Assembly (NCBI GenBank): GCA_035319065.1 | Contig: DATHDM010000316.1 | Location: 14,205 to 78,204, forward strand | DNA length: 64,000 bases | Direction of reading: 5' to 3' | Origin: DASPRM01 sp035319065 | Lineage (GTDB): Bacteria; Acidobacteriota; Terriglobia; Terriglobales; Acidobacteriaceae | Part shown: one piece after another, positions 1-8,046 of the stretch | Layout: the number at the start of each line of letters is the position of its first letter | Position numbering within the stretch: position 1 is the first letter of the stretch | Made by a program: the position numbers and the translations under genes | Notes under the pieces: model-generated | Databases searched by the model: none | What the model was told of the DNA's origin: nothing | Seen by the model: the letters and a program-made list of their open reading frames with translations, nothing else

Positions 1-582
1 GACAAAGCGCGGGACGAGACCTATTTTACGGACAACGATTTTCACAACATCGGGATTGGCATTGTTCGGCACAACGTGGTCGTGCTGGCGTGCCAGGCTG
101 AACAACGGGTCAATTCGGGCGATACTGCGGCCATCGATCATGCCGCGATTCAGACGGACATGTCGGCGCTCGGCCGATTTCTCATCACCAAGAAGGAAGC
201 TGACATAGCGTCCTTCAAGACTCCCGACCTGCGGAATGTACTGATGACCGCTCCATACTTCCACGACGGCTCGCAGGAGACGCTGTGGGATGCGATGGAT
301 CACTACAATAAGGGCGACGGCATACGGAATCCCTATCTTGATGAGGACATCCAGCCGCTTGCCCTGAAGGAAGATGAGATCGACGATGTTGTCGAGTTTC
401 TGGCCTCGCTTACCAGCGCACAATACAAGGAGCAGGGGATCAAGGAACTGGCAAGGCAGCGCGAACTCTCCCGCACCAAGCGGCCGCAGCGCGATACCGC
501 GAGGGCGTTTGGTCCTAAACCAGTTCAGCCCAAGCCGTCCCGTTCCTGCGCCGCTGTGCCGTCTGACGCCAAGCCGAAATGA
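1..582 (+). CDS. Di-haem cytochrome c peroxidase/MauG-like protein, C-terminal part
   Basis: The reading frame is open from base 1, so the gene begins outside the window; 193 residues remain. The visible part has the family's late motifs: FTDNDFHNIGIG at residues 9-20, then KTPDLRNV followed by APYFHDGS around residues 73-91 and a WDAMDHYNKG segment. In bacterial di-haem cytochrome c peroxidases and MauG relatives these follow the second CxxCH haem site, which must lie upstream because no CxxCH is visible here. Such proteins are periplasmic and reduce peroxide or oxidise partner proteins. The tail after about residue 140 is Lys/Arg/Pro rich and looks disordered. The exact subfamily cannot be decided without the N-terminal half. 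Confidence 0.8.
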   Translation, partial: DKARDETYFTDNDFHNIGIGIVRHNVVVLACQAEQRVNSGDTAAIDHAAIQTDMSALGRFLITKKEADIASFKTPDLRNVLMTAPYFHDGSQETLWDAMDHYNKGDGIRNPYLDEDIQPLALKEDEIDDVVEFLASLTSAQYKEQGIKELARQRELSRTKRPQRDTARAFGPKPVQPKPSRSCAAVPSDAKPK

Positions 583-633
583 CGGCCGAAATTCCCGAAC
601 CGGCAGGGGCTTGCGTCTAGCGGACTTGTTGGG

Positions 634-1470
634 ATGACGATAAGGCACGCACTCGAGACCGCAGTGGCGAAGCTCACCGCGCACGACGTGGGTTCGCCGC
701 GGATGAACGCCGAACTGCTGCTCATGTTTGTTCTGGGGCGCGAGCGCGCGTTTTTCTACGCCTACCCTGAGCGGGAACTCACGGCGGAAGAGGAGTTGCG
801 CTACCAAGAGGCGATTGCCGAGCGAGCTACAGGGGTGCCGGCGCAGTACATCACCGGGCACCAGGAATTCTGGGGCCTGGACTTTTTGGTTACGCCAGCG
901 GTGCTGATTCCACGGCCGGAAACCGAGCACGTGGTGGAAACCGCGCTGGAGCTGGCGCGCACGATTGAACATCCCCGAATCATCGACGTGGGCACGGGCA
1001 CGGGGTGCATTGCCCTAGCGCTGGCTCACGAGCTTCCGCAGGCGGACATCACGGCGGTCGATATCTCGCTGGAGGCGCTGGAGGTTGCCAAGGTCAATAG
1101 CGCGAGGCTGCAACTGGACCGGCGGGTTCATTTTCGGCGGAACGACCTGCTAGCGGGATTCGCGCCGGAGCAGTTCGACCTGGTGGTCTCCAATCCGCCT
1201 TATGTGGGTGAGGGAGAGTCCGATAAGGTGCAGGCTGAGGTCCGCAGGTTCGAGCCGCATGTGGCGGTGTTCGCGGGAGCGGAGGGCCTGGACGTCCTTG
1301 CCCGACTCCTTCCCCAGGCTCACGATGCCCTCAAGCGTGAGGGCTGGGTGCTGGTGGAGATCGGATTCTCGCAATCGGAGAGGGCAGAGCGGCTGGCGGC
1401 CGGCTGGAGCGAGGTGAAGTTCATCCCAGACCTGAAAGGAATTCCGCGGGTGCTGGCGGCGAGGAAGTAG
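634..1470 (+). CDS. prmC: Peptide chain release factor N5-glutamine methyltransferase
   Basis: PrmC (HemK) methylates the glutamine of the GGQ motif in release factors RF1 and RF2, using S-adenosylmethionine, in the cytoplasm. The 278-residue protein has the usual length. The N-terminal helical domain contains a QYITG segment near residue 71, the SAM-binding loop is DVGTGTG at 118-124, and the diagnostic catalytic NPPY tetrapeptide is at 187-190. The start is ATG 51 bases after the cytochrome stop. rsmI faces it with only three bases between the two stop codons, so the pair is convergent. In many bacteria prmC sits next to prfA, but no prfA is visible here. Confidence 0.95.
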   Translation: MTIRHALETAVAKLTAHDVGSPRMNAELLLMFVLGRERAFFYAYPERELTAEEELRYQEAIAERATGVPAQYITGHQEFWGLDFLVTPAVLIPRPETEHVVETALELARTIEHPRIIDVGTGTGCIALALAHELPQADITAVDISLEALEVAKVNSARLQLDRRVHFRRNDLLAGFAPEQFDLVVSNPPYVGEGESDKVQAEVRRFEPHVAVFAGAEGLDVLARLLPQAHDALKREGWVLVEIGFSQSERAERLAAGWSEVKFIPDLKGIPRVLAARK

Positions 1471-1473
1471 CGA

Positions 1474-2382
1474 TCAGTGAACCGTCGCGCGGGCGCGCTG
1501 CAGTTCGCGGTAGGCTTCGCTCTTGGAGATGCCGAATTCGCGGGCGACGCGCTTGAGAGCCGATTTCTCGTCGAGCTTCTCGGCTTCCATTACCGCGTGC
1601 AGCCGTTGGTGGATGGTTTCCCTGTTCACCGGCGCGCGATCCTTTCCGTTCTCGTCGGCCCTGGAGATCAGCAGGGTGATCTCGCCCTTCAGCTCGCGCG
1701 CCTGCGCGGCTTCCAACACGTCCTGGGCGCGGCCGCGGAGAAACTCCTCGTGAATCTTGGTGACCTCGCGGGCCAACACCACGTGGCGGGCGGGGCCGAG
1801 CACCTCCACGATGTCTTTCATGGTGTCGAGGATGCGGTGGGGCGCCTCGTAGAAGATCTGGGTGCGCGGGGAGTCTTTGATGGACTCCAGAATCTTGTGG
1901 CGTTGAGTGGTCTTGGCGGGCAAGAAGCCGGAGAAGCGAAACGACTCGCCCGGCAGCCCGCTGGCGACCAGCGCAGCCAGGAAGGCCGAAGCCCCGGGGA
2001 CCGGAATCACCGGGATGTGATGGCGGATGGCGAGCGAGATCAGGCGGAAGCCGGGATCGGAGATGCCCGGCATGCCGGCGTCGGTGACCAAGGCGATGCT
2101 CGCGCCGTTCTCCAGGTCAACAATGAGTTCGGCAGCCCGTGTCATCTCGTTGTGCTCGTGGTAGCTGACTGTGGGGGTGCGCACCTCGTAGTGATTGAGC
2201 AGCTTTTGCGTCTGGCGGGTGTCCTCGCACGCAATACGATCCACCTCGCGCAGCACGCGCAGGGCACGGAGGGTGATGTCTTCCAGGTTGCCGATCGGCG
2301 TGCCTACCACGTAGAGCGCGGGACCACGGAGAGAAAGTGTTTCTGGTGGGGACTGGTTGCCGTCCTCTCGCTTCGCTGGCAT
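1474..2382 (-). CDS. rsmI: 16S rRNA (cytidine-1402-2'-O)-methyltransferase
   Basis: RsmI adds the 2'-O-methyl group to C1402 of 16S rRNA in the decoding centre. The 302-residue protein carries the tetrapyrrole-methylase fold signatures: GTPIGN at 27-32 with LEDITLRAL after it, CEDTRQTQKLL at 52-62 and VTDAGMPGISDPG at 99-111, all typical of RsmI. The first 20 residues are polar and could be trimmed if a later start is used. The C-terminal helical extension (residues 235-302) is the usual RsmI tail. Upstream on the same strand a TAAACT box ends six bases before the ATG, so the message may be leaderless. Confidence 0.95.
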   Translation of the reverse strand: MPAKREDGNQSPPETLSLRGPALYVVGTPIGNLEDITLRALRVLREVDRIACEDTRQTQKLLNHYEVRTPTVSYHEHNEMTRAAELIVDLENGASIALVTDAGMPGISDPGFRLISLAIRHHIPVIPVPGASAFLAALVASGLPGESFRFSGFLPAKTTQRHKILESIKDSPRTQIFYEAPHRILDTMKDIVEVLGPARHVVLAREVTKIHEEFLRGRAQDVLEAAQARELKGEITLLISRADENGKDRAPVNRETIHQRLHAVMEAEKLDEKSALKRVAREFGISKSEAYRELQRARATVH

Positions 2383-2388
2383 AGGAAA

Positions 2389-2394
2389 AGTTTA
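2389..2394 (-). promoter_or_regulatory. rsmI: Candidate -10 box of rsmI, leaderless spacing
   Basis: TAAACT on the minus strand matches four of six TATAAT positions and leaves exactly six bases before the rsmI ATG, so transcription would start at or next to the start codon. No good -35 hexamer stands at 16-18 bases. The same spacing recurs at other starts in this window, which is the main reason for listing it. Confidence 0.25.
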
Positions 2395-2589
2395 GCACTT
2401 GCCGACGGCGGGTGGGATAGAGCGACGCGAGGGAAGAGAGGAGGTTCTCCATTCATTTCGTGGAAGCGAGAGCTTTTCCACGACCCTGGGGCGAGCCGCG
2501 GGTAAATCGCCGGCCCGAACAAATGCGACCTAGAATCGGCGGAGGCATCTAAGTATCTGCAAATCAAGTAGTAATGGAGTGCAAGAAGC

Positions 2590-2898
2590 GTGCCGCTGTA
2601 CGAATACCGTTGTAAGAAGTGCCACCACGTTTTTGAGAAGATCCAGAAGTTTTCCGATCCCCCAGCAGGGGAGTGTCCGAAGTGCGGCGGGCGGGTGGAG
2701 CAACTGCTCTCGGCCCCGGCGATTCACTTCAAGGGCGGGGGATGGTATGTGACTGACTACGCCAAGAAAGGGGCCCCGGCGTCTTCCTCGAGCAGCGATG
2801 GAAAGGACTTAGGCAAGACCACCCCGGCCTCGACGGACTCCAAGCCCAAATCGGAACCGAAGACCTCCGAGAAGCCTGCAGCCAAAGAGAAGAAATAG
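2590..2898 (+). CDS. FmdB-family zinc-ribbon regulatory-like protein
   Basis: A 102-residue protein starting at GTG. Residues 1-40 form an FmdB-type zinc ribbon: PLYEYRCKKCHHVFE followed by GECPKCGG, giving two CxxC pairs that bind one zinc. Residues 60-102 are a low-complexity Ser/Lys/Pro-rich tail that is probably disordered. FmdB proteins are named for a putative regulator of formamidase/amidase genes in Methylophilus, but for most members the role is unknown. The gene stands alone on the plus strand between rsmI and a leftward methyltransferase gene. The start was chosen because M-P-L-Y-E-Y is the standard beginning of the family. Confidence 0.85.
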   Translation: MPLYEYRCKKCHHVFEKIQKFSDPPAGECPKCGGRVEQLLSAPAIHFKGGGWYVTDYAKKGAPASSSSSDGKDLGKTTPASTDSKPKSEPKTSEKPAAKEKK

Positions 2899-2916
2899 CC
2901 GTAGCCGGGAAAGCGC

Positions 2917-3735
2917 TTACGCTCGAGCGGCGCGCACATCCAGGTATTCGGCTTCCACGACGACGGAGCCATCGCTGGCGGTATTGTGCTCCGCCCACAA
3001 GGCTTCGAGCTGGCAAGCAAGCTGCGCCTGACCCTGCGGATCAAGGCGGGAGAACGCCGTCTGGATGGGGCCAAAATACTGCCGGAAGAGCGCTACCACC
3101 TCTTTGGGACCGAATGGGTACTTGAAGTGTGCCTTCTGGCGGGTCGCGCTTATCGCGCTCGTCCCCCGCGAGAGGCGCTGGTGAACGATGGACTCATCCC
3201 CCCAGAGGCTGGGCGCGGGGACGCCGGGAGGGGGCGGCACCATTCCCGAGGTGATCAAAAAGCTTTTGCCCACAAAGCCCTGAGGAGTCCAGTTGGCCAT
3301 GGCAATCACTCCACCAGGGCGGCAGACGCGAATCAGCTCGGCAGCGACGCGCTCCGGCCGGGGAGCAAACATCGCGCCGAACATGGTGAGCACGACATCG
3401 AACTGGTGATCGCGATAGGGAAGGTCTTCGGCATCGCCCTCCTCAAAGCGGATTTGGAGCCGCTCGGCTTCAGCCCGCTTGCCGGCCTGCTCGAGGAGAT
3501 TGGGCGCGATATCCACCCCTGTGACCTGGGCCCCACGGCGGGCAGCGGGGAGGGCGGTGTTACCGGTACCGCAGGCTACGTCGAGAACGCGCATGCCAGG
3601 CTGGATAGCGGTGCGCGCGATAAAGTCCTCGCCGGCAGTGACGGTGAAACGGGCGATCTGACCGAAGTCGCCGGCCATCCAAGTAGCTTTCAGATTCGAT
3701 TTCAACTGCGAAAAATCACGAGAGCCTGATGCCAT
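2917..3735 (-). CDS. Class I SAM-dependent methyltransferase (UbiE-like)
   Basis: A 272-residue methyltransferase. Motif I is VLDVACGTGNTALPAA from residue 50, motif II is the acidic end of TGVDIAP, and a later EEGDAEDLPYRDHQFDVV block matches the UbiE/COQ5-type SAM fold. The substrate cannot be told; the UbiE resemblance alone does not make it menaquinone biosynthesis. The ATG at the 5' end is preceded by a G-rich stretch on the minus strand that can serve as a ribosome site. It is convergent with the FmdB-like gene (18 bases apart) and has no co-directional partner nearby. Confidence 0.85.
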   Translation of the reverse strand: MASGSRDFSQLKSNLKATWMAGDFGQIARFTVTAGEDFIARTAIQPGMRVLDVACGTGNTALPAARRGAQVTGVDIAPNLLEQAGKRAEAERLQIRFEEGDAEDLPYRDHQFDVVLTMFGAMFAPRPERVAAELIRVCRPGGVIAMANWTPQGFVGKSFLITSGMVPPPPGVPAPSLWGDESIVHQRLSRGTSAISATRQKAHFKYPFGPKEVVALFRQYFGPIQTAFSRLDPQGQAQLACQLEALWAEHNTASDGSVVVEAEYLDVRAARA

Positions 3736-3843
3736 AGAATTCCCCCCATAGCAAATGTGGATGGCGCGCGCACGAGAGGGGATTCAGCGATTCGCGGTGC
3801 AATAGATCACGCGCCCGAGCCCCCGCACAGCGCCAAGAATACA

Positions 3844-3880
3844 GCAGGCTGCGCCTCGATCGGCGCAGCCTGTCTTTCTT
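3844..3880 (-). terminator. Stem-loop after the GcvH-like gene
   Basis: An 11-bp perfect inverted repeat (CAGGCTGCGCC and its complement, six-base loop, 3845-3872) lies about 45 bases past the stop of the GcvH-like gene. The U-tract on the minus strand is weak (CTGTATTCTTGG). The plus-strand side is also pyrimidine-rich (TCTTTCTT), but no plus-strand gene is close upstream. Confidence 0.5.
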
Positions 3881-3918
3881 GCACTCGGCCTCAGCAAGGC
3901 TCGATTCGGCCCGAGCGA

Positions 3919-4599
3919 CTAGCTCAAGAAAAAATCCTTGGTGACTTGGCGCCAGTCCTGATCGGGGATGGCGGAGGTGATGTCATCCATGGCCACGCCG
4001 CCATCCTGAGCGAGGGCGCCCAAGGCAGCCGGTATGCGGCGTTGCAGACGAGTGGCCGCTTCCTCCGTCCACCAGCGCGCGAGCGCGCCGCCGAGCAGGT
4101 TCTTGAAATTGGTCTTGGCGTCGGGCGACTGCACGGTCACCATCCAGCCTTCTCCGTAGGGGTCTTTGCGCGCCAGTTCGGGATCGCGAAGCGCGGCGTC
4201 ATTGATGTCGGCTACGCTGCCCTCGATCGGAGAGAGCATATCCACTTTTTGTCCGTCGCGGTGCACCGTCCAGATCTTCTGACCCTGACGGATCCAATGG
4301 CCGCGCTGCGGCAGCGAGAGGTGATCGATCTTGCCGACCAGCTTGGAGGCGAAATCGTCCATGCCGATGCGCACCAGCGTGGGGCTCTCGTTGAGCGCCC
4401 AGGTGTGGCCGGGGTGATAACGCAAGTTCTCCGGCACCTGGAAGCCGCCGACCAGCGCGGGCTGGAGGCGAGCTTCCATGGCGGGCTCAGTCTTGGGAAT
4501 TGCAGGCTGAGCGGCAACCTGCACAGCCGGCCGCTTGCTGAAGAAATAATCGATAAGTAAGAAGGCGATGAAAGTTGCCAGAACCAGAATGACGGTCAT
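3919..4599 (-). CDS. Membrane-anchored GcvH-like (lipoyl-domain) protein without the lipoyl lysine
   Basis: A 226-residue protein. Residues 2-20 are one hydrophobic segment (VILVLATFIAFLLIDYFF), followed by a Pro/Ala linker and then a glycine-cleavage H-protein fold from about residue 60 (RYHPGHTW) to 155 (DPYGEGWMVTV). An ungapped comparison with E. coli GcvH between LPxxG and SPxxG shows Gly116 where GcvH has the lipoylated Lys, with Lys118 two positions later. It is therefore unlikely to be a normal H protein, and no gcvT, gcvP or lipoate genes are near. The ATG at 4599 was chosen because AAGGAG lies 8 bases upstream; an in-frame ATG further upstream would add a non-hydrophobic leader. Function unknown. 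Confidence 0.75.
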   Translation of the reverse strand: MTVILVLATFIAFLLIDYFFSKRPAVQVAAQPAIPKTEPAMEARLQPALVGGFQVPENLRYHPGHTWALNESPTLVRIGMDDFASKLVGKIDHLSLPQRGHWIRQGQKIWTVHRDGQKVDMLSPIEGSVADINDAALRDPELARKDPYGEGWMVTVQSPDAKTNFKNLLGGALARWWTEEAATRLQRRIPAALGALAQDGGVAMDDITSAIPDQDWRQVTKDFFLS

Positions 4600-4631
4600 G
4601 TTGGTGTCTCCTTGGGCGCGCCTGCTGAGCG

Positions 4632-4657
4632 GGTTGCCACCTTTTGTTAGGGCAACC
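4632..4657 (-). promoter_or_regulatory. 5' UTR stem-loop of the GcvH-like gene
   Basis: GGTTGCC (4632-4638) and its perfect complement GGCAACC (4651-4657) frame a 12-base loop, 32 bases upstream of the chosen ATG on the minus strand. It lies in the presumed 5' leader. It is too small for a known glycine riboswitch; it may be a simple leader hairpin or a remnant terminator. Confidence 0.3.
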
Positions 4658-5110
4658 GTGTTACCAAACCATCGTGACGCGATAAGAATCCTCGATGCTT
4701 GGTGCAAGCGGCTGATTTCGCGGGAGTTCTTCCGGGCTGGGCAGAAGATAGAAGGGGAAGCAGATGAATTCTTGATCAGCATATTGTTGAACACTTCAAC
4801 AGCGAAAAATGCATAGTCTGCATTACACGGAACGCCCGGAACACAATATCAACAAGTTAGGAAGACACGCATGGCTGCTTGATTTTTCAACGCGCGCTGA
4901 TGAGTTTCTTATCAGGGTCGCAAAATCAAACGGCGGAATCGACCCTGAATACTTATCCGGCGAATAAAAAATTTGAATTTCCCTTCCGCTGGTTTTGCTT
5001 GTATCAAAGAACCACCCTGGCACGCGGGTTCCCCGGGGGCCCCCAATTAAGCAGCAGGCTTGGCTGGAGGTTCATGAACCCGGAACGGGGTGAGAGGATG
5101 GAGACGCCCA
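4658..5110. other. Gene-poor stretch
   Basis: No convincing coding sequence on either strand. The stretch is noticeably more A/T-rich than its neighbours, especially 4740-5000, and has a short inverted repeat AATGCA/TGCATT at about 4808-4825. It lies upstream of a possible 40-residue ORF and a strong plus-strand terminator (5293-5327), so a promoter or a small RNA is likely somewhere inside, but I cannot place it. Confidence 0.5.
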
Positions 5111-5233
5111 ATGGGGTTGGACTGGCGTTCGGCGGTCTTTATGGCGACCATTCTTTTCCTGGTCTTTAAGCAGAAGGGCGTTTTGCTTCCAGCAGGGTTG
5201 GGCCGCTTGCAGCGTGATTCAAGAGTGAAGTAA
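5111..5233 (+). CDS. Possible 40-residue single-pass membrane protein
   Basis: A 40-codon frame starting MGLDWRSAVFMATILFLVF and ending with a basic, polar tail. Residues 8-19 are hydrophobic enough for one short membrane segment with a positive cytoplasmic side after it. GGAG lies 7 bases before the ATG. The stop is 60 bases before a very strong plus-strand terminator at 5293-5327, which implies that something on this strand is transcribed. An overlapping frame starting at 5074 is possible but lacks coding character. No homology can be claimed; a non-coding transcript is the alternative. Confidence 0.35.
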   Translation: MGLDWRSAVFMATILFLVFKQKGVLLPAGLGRLQRDSRVK

Positions 5234-5292
5234 CGAGAGTCTGATTCACATTCATAACGGTCGTCCTACGCTCAGTGATATAGGTGAGGGCT

Positions 5293-5327
5293 GGGGTATC
5301 CCGTGCGGGATGCCCCGTTTTTTTTTT
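5293..5327 (+). terminator. Strong intrinsic terminator
   Basis: GGGGTATCCCG and CGGGATGCCCC pair in an 11-bp stem with one G-U pair and a minimal loop, followed directly by ten T residues (5318-5327). It is oriented for plus-strand transcription. The only candidate upstream is the 40-codon ORF or a non-coding RNA, since the flanking annotated genes run leftward. Confidence 0.85.
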
Positions 5328-5365
5328 GGCTAAGCCTTGGCATGAGTCCTTCGACTCTGGCATCC

Positions 5366-5989
5366 CTACTGCGAGGCACTTCCTTTCACGATGATGGCCA
5401 AGTGATAGTCGTCGCCGCCGGCGGTTTTCGTTGCGGCGGCAAAGACTATATAGTCCTCCGGCGTTCGAGTGACCGACGGGTGCTCGGGGCCAGCAGGGAC
5501 CATGCTGAATACCGCGGGGTGCGCAGTGCCGGACGCCCGGAGACTGAGGCGGTTGAGTTCGGCGGGGGTGAAGGTCGCGCCGGGATCGGGGTCGGACGCC
5601 AGTGGCACCAGCAGGACAAAGTCGCGGCCCGGCGCAACGCCGAGGTGGTTGCCATCATTGGGAAGCAGGGCGTAGCGCATGGAATAAATGCCGGGCTTGA
5701 TCTCCTGTCCGCGAAAATCGGAAGCCGCGACCGGAAACCGGATCACACCCAACAGCTCCGACTCGGCCAGTTCGGGATAGCTGGCTCCTTCGACGGCCTT
5801 TCTGGCGACTGGGAGTTTTGTGCGCAGCCAAATCTCGCAAAGTTCCCGGCCATCTTCCGAGATGATGCGATGACCGCGCGCTTCGAGCGCGGCCGTCATG
5901 GCGGGAGAGGCGGCAGCGTCGGACAGGGCCGGGGCGGGCTCCAACTTGTCGGCGGCGAGGGTGAGGGCCAAGAGCAAGACAAGCAACAT
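5366..5989 (-). CDS. Secreted hypothetical protein
   Basis: I do not recognise a named domain. The 207-residue product starts with a signal peptide (MLLVLLLALTLAADK), giving a mature periplasmic or secreted protein of about 190 residues. Segments such as KPGIYSMRYALLPNDGNHLG and RDFVLLVPLASDPDPG suggest a beta-rich domain. The internal ATG at 5989 was chosen over an in-frame ATG at 6031 because the hydrophobic signal then begins at the N-terminus; no clear ribosome site supports either. The next leftward gene upstream is the small cytochrome c, 102 bases away, so the two could be co-transcribed. Confidence 0.7.
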   Translation of the reverse strand: MLLVLLLALTLAADKLEPAPALSDAAASPAMTAALEARGHRIISEDGRELCEIWLRTKLPVARKAVEGASYPELAESELLGVIRFPVAASDFRGQEIKPGIYSMRYALLPNDGNHLGVAPGRDFVLLVPLASDPDPGATFTPAELNRLSLRASGTAHPAVFSMVPAGPEHPSVTRTPEDYIVFAAATKTAGGDDYHLAIIVKGSASQ

Positions 5990-6091
5990 TAAGAGAGAGT
6001 CTCGTGAGTCAGCGCATATCCGCGGACACAAAGGCGAAGGGCCGCGGACAGGCGAGTCCGCGCCCGGAATTTATTCGTGCTCCACGACGGT

Positions 6092-6406
6092 TTACTTCTT
6101 CAGGCTTTTGACGTACTTGGCGACGGCATCGATCTGTTCGGGGGTGAGCTTGCCACCGTAGGCTGGCATTTTGCCCTTGCCCTTTTCGATGATGGTCTTG
6201 ATGTCGGCCTCGCTCTGAGCCTGCACCTCGGCGGAAGAAAGGTCGCGAAGTTTGAGCGATTTCCCGACGGGAGTATTACCGGAACCATCCGCGCCATGGC
6301 AGCTGGCGCACTTTGCCTTGAAGACATCAGCGCCGCTTTCGGCGGCCAGGGGAGTGGTTCCTGCCAAGCCCACTGCCAGAGCTAAGACAACCGCTGCGTT
6401 TTTCAT
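6092..6406 (-). CDS. Small periplasmic class I cytochrome c
   Basis: A 104-residue single-haem cytochrome c. Residues 1-22 form a signal peptide ending near PLAAES. The haem attachment site is CASCH at 33-37 and the likely axial methionine is Met80 in KMPAYGG, with the usual C-terminal helix LTPEQIDAVAKYVKSLKK. It carries electrons in the periplasm; the partner is unknown. The ATG at 6406 is preceded by AGGAG at about ten bases, which fixes the start; a much longer in-frame extension upstream has no coding character. It is divergent from hemA, which makes a haem precursor. Confidence 0.92.
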   Translation of the reverse strand: MKNAAVVLALAVGLAGTTPLAAESGADVFKAKCASCHGADGSGNTPVGKSLKLRDLSSAEVQAQSEADIKTIIEKGKGKMPAYGGKLTPEQIDAVAKYVKSLKK

Positions 6407-6730
6407 CCTAAGTAGTCTCCTGCTGAGTTGATCAGCAAAGCGATTGCGGCATCGGCCGCTGGATTCCAAGTCGCACCCAAGGGGCCAAAGGCTGTAACAG
6501 GTTAGGTGCCCAACTATCAATGAGTTGTATGCCCTGGATGGAGAATTGCGGGTCAAAATCCCCTTTTTTCCGCGCCATATGCCGCAACTGGGGCGCCGGT
6601 CACGCACAGTCGTATGTGATCTGGCGGCGCAAGCCATTGAATCGCCGAGCAGTGTTCGTAATGCCTGGATGAGTGGCCTTTTGGCCTCCAGGGTGCCTCT
6701 GGCTAGATAAGCAGGTATGGCGGAGGCGTT
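6407..6730. other. Divergent intergenic region, cytochrome c / hemA
   Basis: 324 bases between two divergent genes. It should contain promoters for both. I find no hexamer pair I trust, no hairpin with a U-tract and no coding frame of substance. Confidence 0.4.
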
Positions 6731-8029
6731 GTGGAGCCCAGCTTGATGGTGATCGGCGTGAACTACCGGACAGCCCCGGTTGAGGTGCGGGAGCGGTTCT
6801 GGATCAGTCCCAGCCGGCGAAGCGAGGCGCTGGTGCAGCTCTCCAGGTCCCCCGGGATCGAAGAAGTCATCGTCCTGGCGACCTGCAATCGCACGGAGTT
6901 CATCCTGTGGACGGACGACGCCACGGCGGCTGCCGGATCGGTGCTGAGTTTCCTGACCAGGCAGTACGGGCTGCGGCTGTGCGAGTGGAGTCATTTCTAC
7001 CGCCTGCTGGATCAGGCGGCGCTGACACACATCTTCAAAGTCACCTCCAGCCTCGACTCCATGGTCATTGGCGAGTCCGAAATCGTGGCCCAGGTGAAGG
7101 AAGCCTGGGCGGCGGCGCAGGAGGCAGGGACGTCAGGGAACTTCCTGGATGCGGTGCTGCAGAAGGCGCTCTCGGTTTCCAAGCGGGTGCGGAGTGAAAC
7201 CACGATCGGCGATTGTGCGGTCTCGGTGCCCTACGCGGCGGTCGAGTTGGCACGCCAGATATTCAATTCGCTGAAGGACCGCCGCGTGCTGGTTCTGGGA
7301 GCGGGCAAGATGAGCGAGACCTCGGCCCGTTACCTGGTGAAGTATGGGGTCACGGATGTGCGCGTGATCAATCGCACGCTGGAAAACGCGCAGCAGCTGG
7401 CGGAAGAGCTGGGAGGGCTGGCGGTTCCCTTCGAAGAGCGCTGGCAGCACTTCGTGGAGGCGGACATCATCATCGCCTCGACTTCGAGTTCGCACCTGAT
7501 TCTCACCCGCGACGAGGCCGAAGCGATTCACCACGAACGCGAGGGAAGACCTCTGCTGCTGATCGATATCGCAGTGCCGCGGGACATCGATCCCCAGGTG
7601 AAGAACGTACACGGCATTTTTCTCTATGACATCGACGATCTGGAAGACGTGGTCAAGCGCAATAGCGGCCAGCGCGAAGCAGCGTCCGAAGCAGGGCTGG
7701 AGATCGTAACCGAGGAGGCGCGGCACTTCGGCCGCAGGCTGCTGGCGGAGCGGGTGGTGCCGACGATCGTGGCGCTGCGCGGCCGCCTGGACGACATTTG
7801 CCGGCAGGAGCTGGAAGCTTATCGCAGAGAGACCGGGCCGTTGACGGCGGAACAGGAGAGAGCGCTGGCGGCGTTGACCTCCCGCATCACCCAGCGCATT
7901 GCAGGCTCCCTGGCCCGAGAGCTCAAAGAGCATCCAGAAAGGATGGAGCAGGAACAACTGGCCGCGGCGGTGCAGCGGTTATTCCATCTGGAACAGCCTG
8001 GATTGGCTGCCGCCGGCACCACTCATTGA
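6731..8029 (+). CDS. hemA: Glutamyl-tRNA reductase
   Basis: HemA reduces glutamyl-tRNA to glutamate-1-semialdehyde with NADPH, the first committed step of tetrapyrrole synthesis by the C5 route. The 432-residue length is normal. The catalytic cysteine is Cys52 in LATCNRTE, His100 lies in TSLTH-like context, GESEI is at 114-118, and the NADPH-binding GAGKMSE is at 190-196. The C-terminal dimerisation helix runs from about residue 330. The start is GTG with GGAGG six bases upstream. A TPR protein gene follows after 17 bases and is probably co-transcribed. hemC or hemD do not follow, unlike many genomes. Confidence 0.97.
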   Translation: MEPSLMVIGVNYRTAPVEVRERFWISPSRRSEALVQLSRSPGIEEVIVLATCNRTEFILWTDDATAAAGSVLSFLTRQYGLRLCEWSHFYRLLDQAALTHIFKVTSSLDSMVIGESEIVAQVKEAWAAAQEAGTSGNFLDAVLQKALSVSKRVRSETTIGDCAVSVPYAAVELARQIFNSLKDRRVLVLGAGKMSETSARYLVKYGVTDVRVINRTLENAQQLAEELGGLAVPFEERWQHFVEADIIIASTSSSHLILTRDEAEAIHHEREGRPLLLIDIAVPRDIDPQVKNVHGIFLYDIDDLEDVVKRNSGQREAASEAGLEIVTEEARHFGRRLLAERVVPTIVALRGRLDDICRQELEAYRRETGPLTAEQERALAALTSRITQRIAGSLARELKEHPERMEQEQLAAAVQRLFHLEQPGLAAAGTTH

Positions 8030-8046
8030 AGGCAGGAGAGCACGTT

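Noticed and set aside
1477..2505. A 342-codon plus-strand frame antisense to rsmI
   Set aside because: rsmI matches its family over the whole length; the antisense frame has no recognisable motif.
4632..4657. A glycine riboswitch in front of the GcvH-like gene
   Set aside because: Only a 7-bp stem is present; the length and conserved core of a glycine aptamer are missing.
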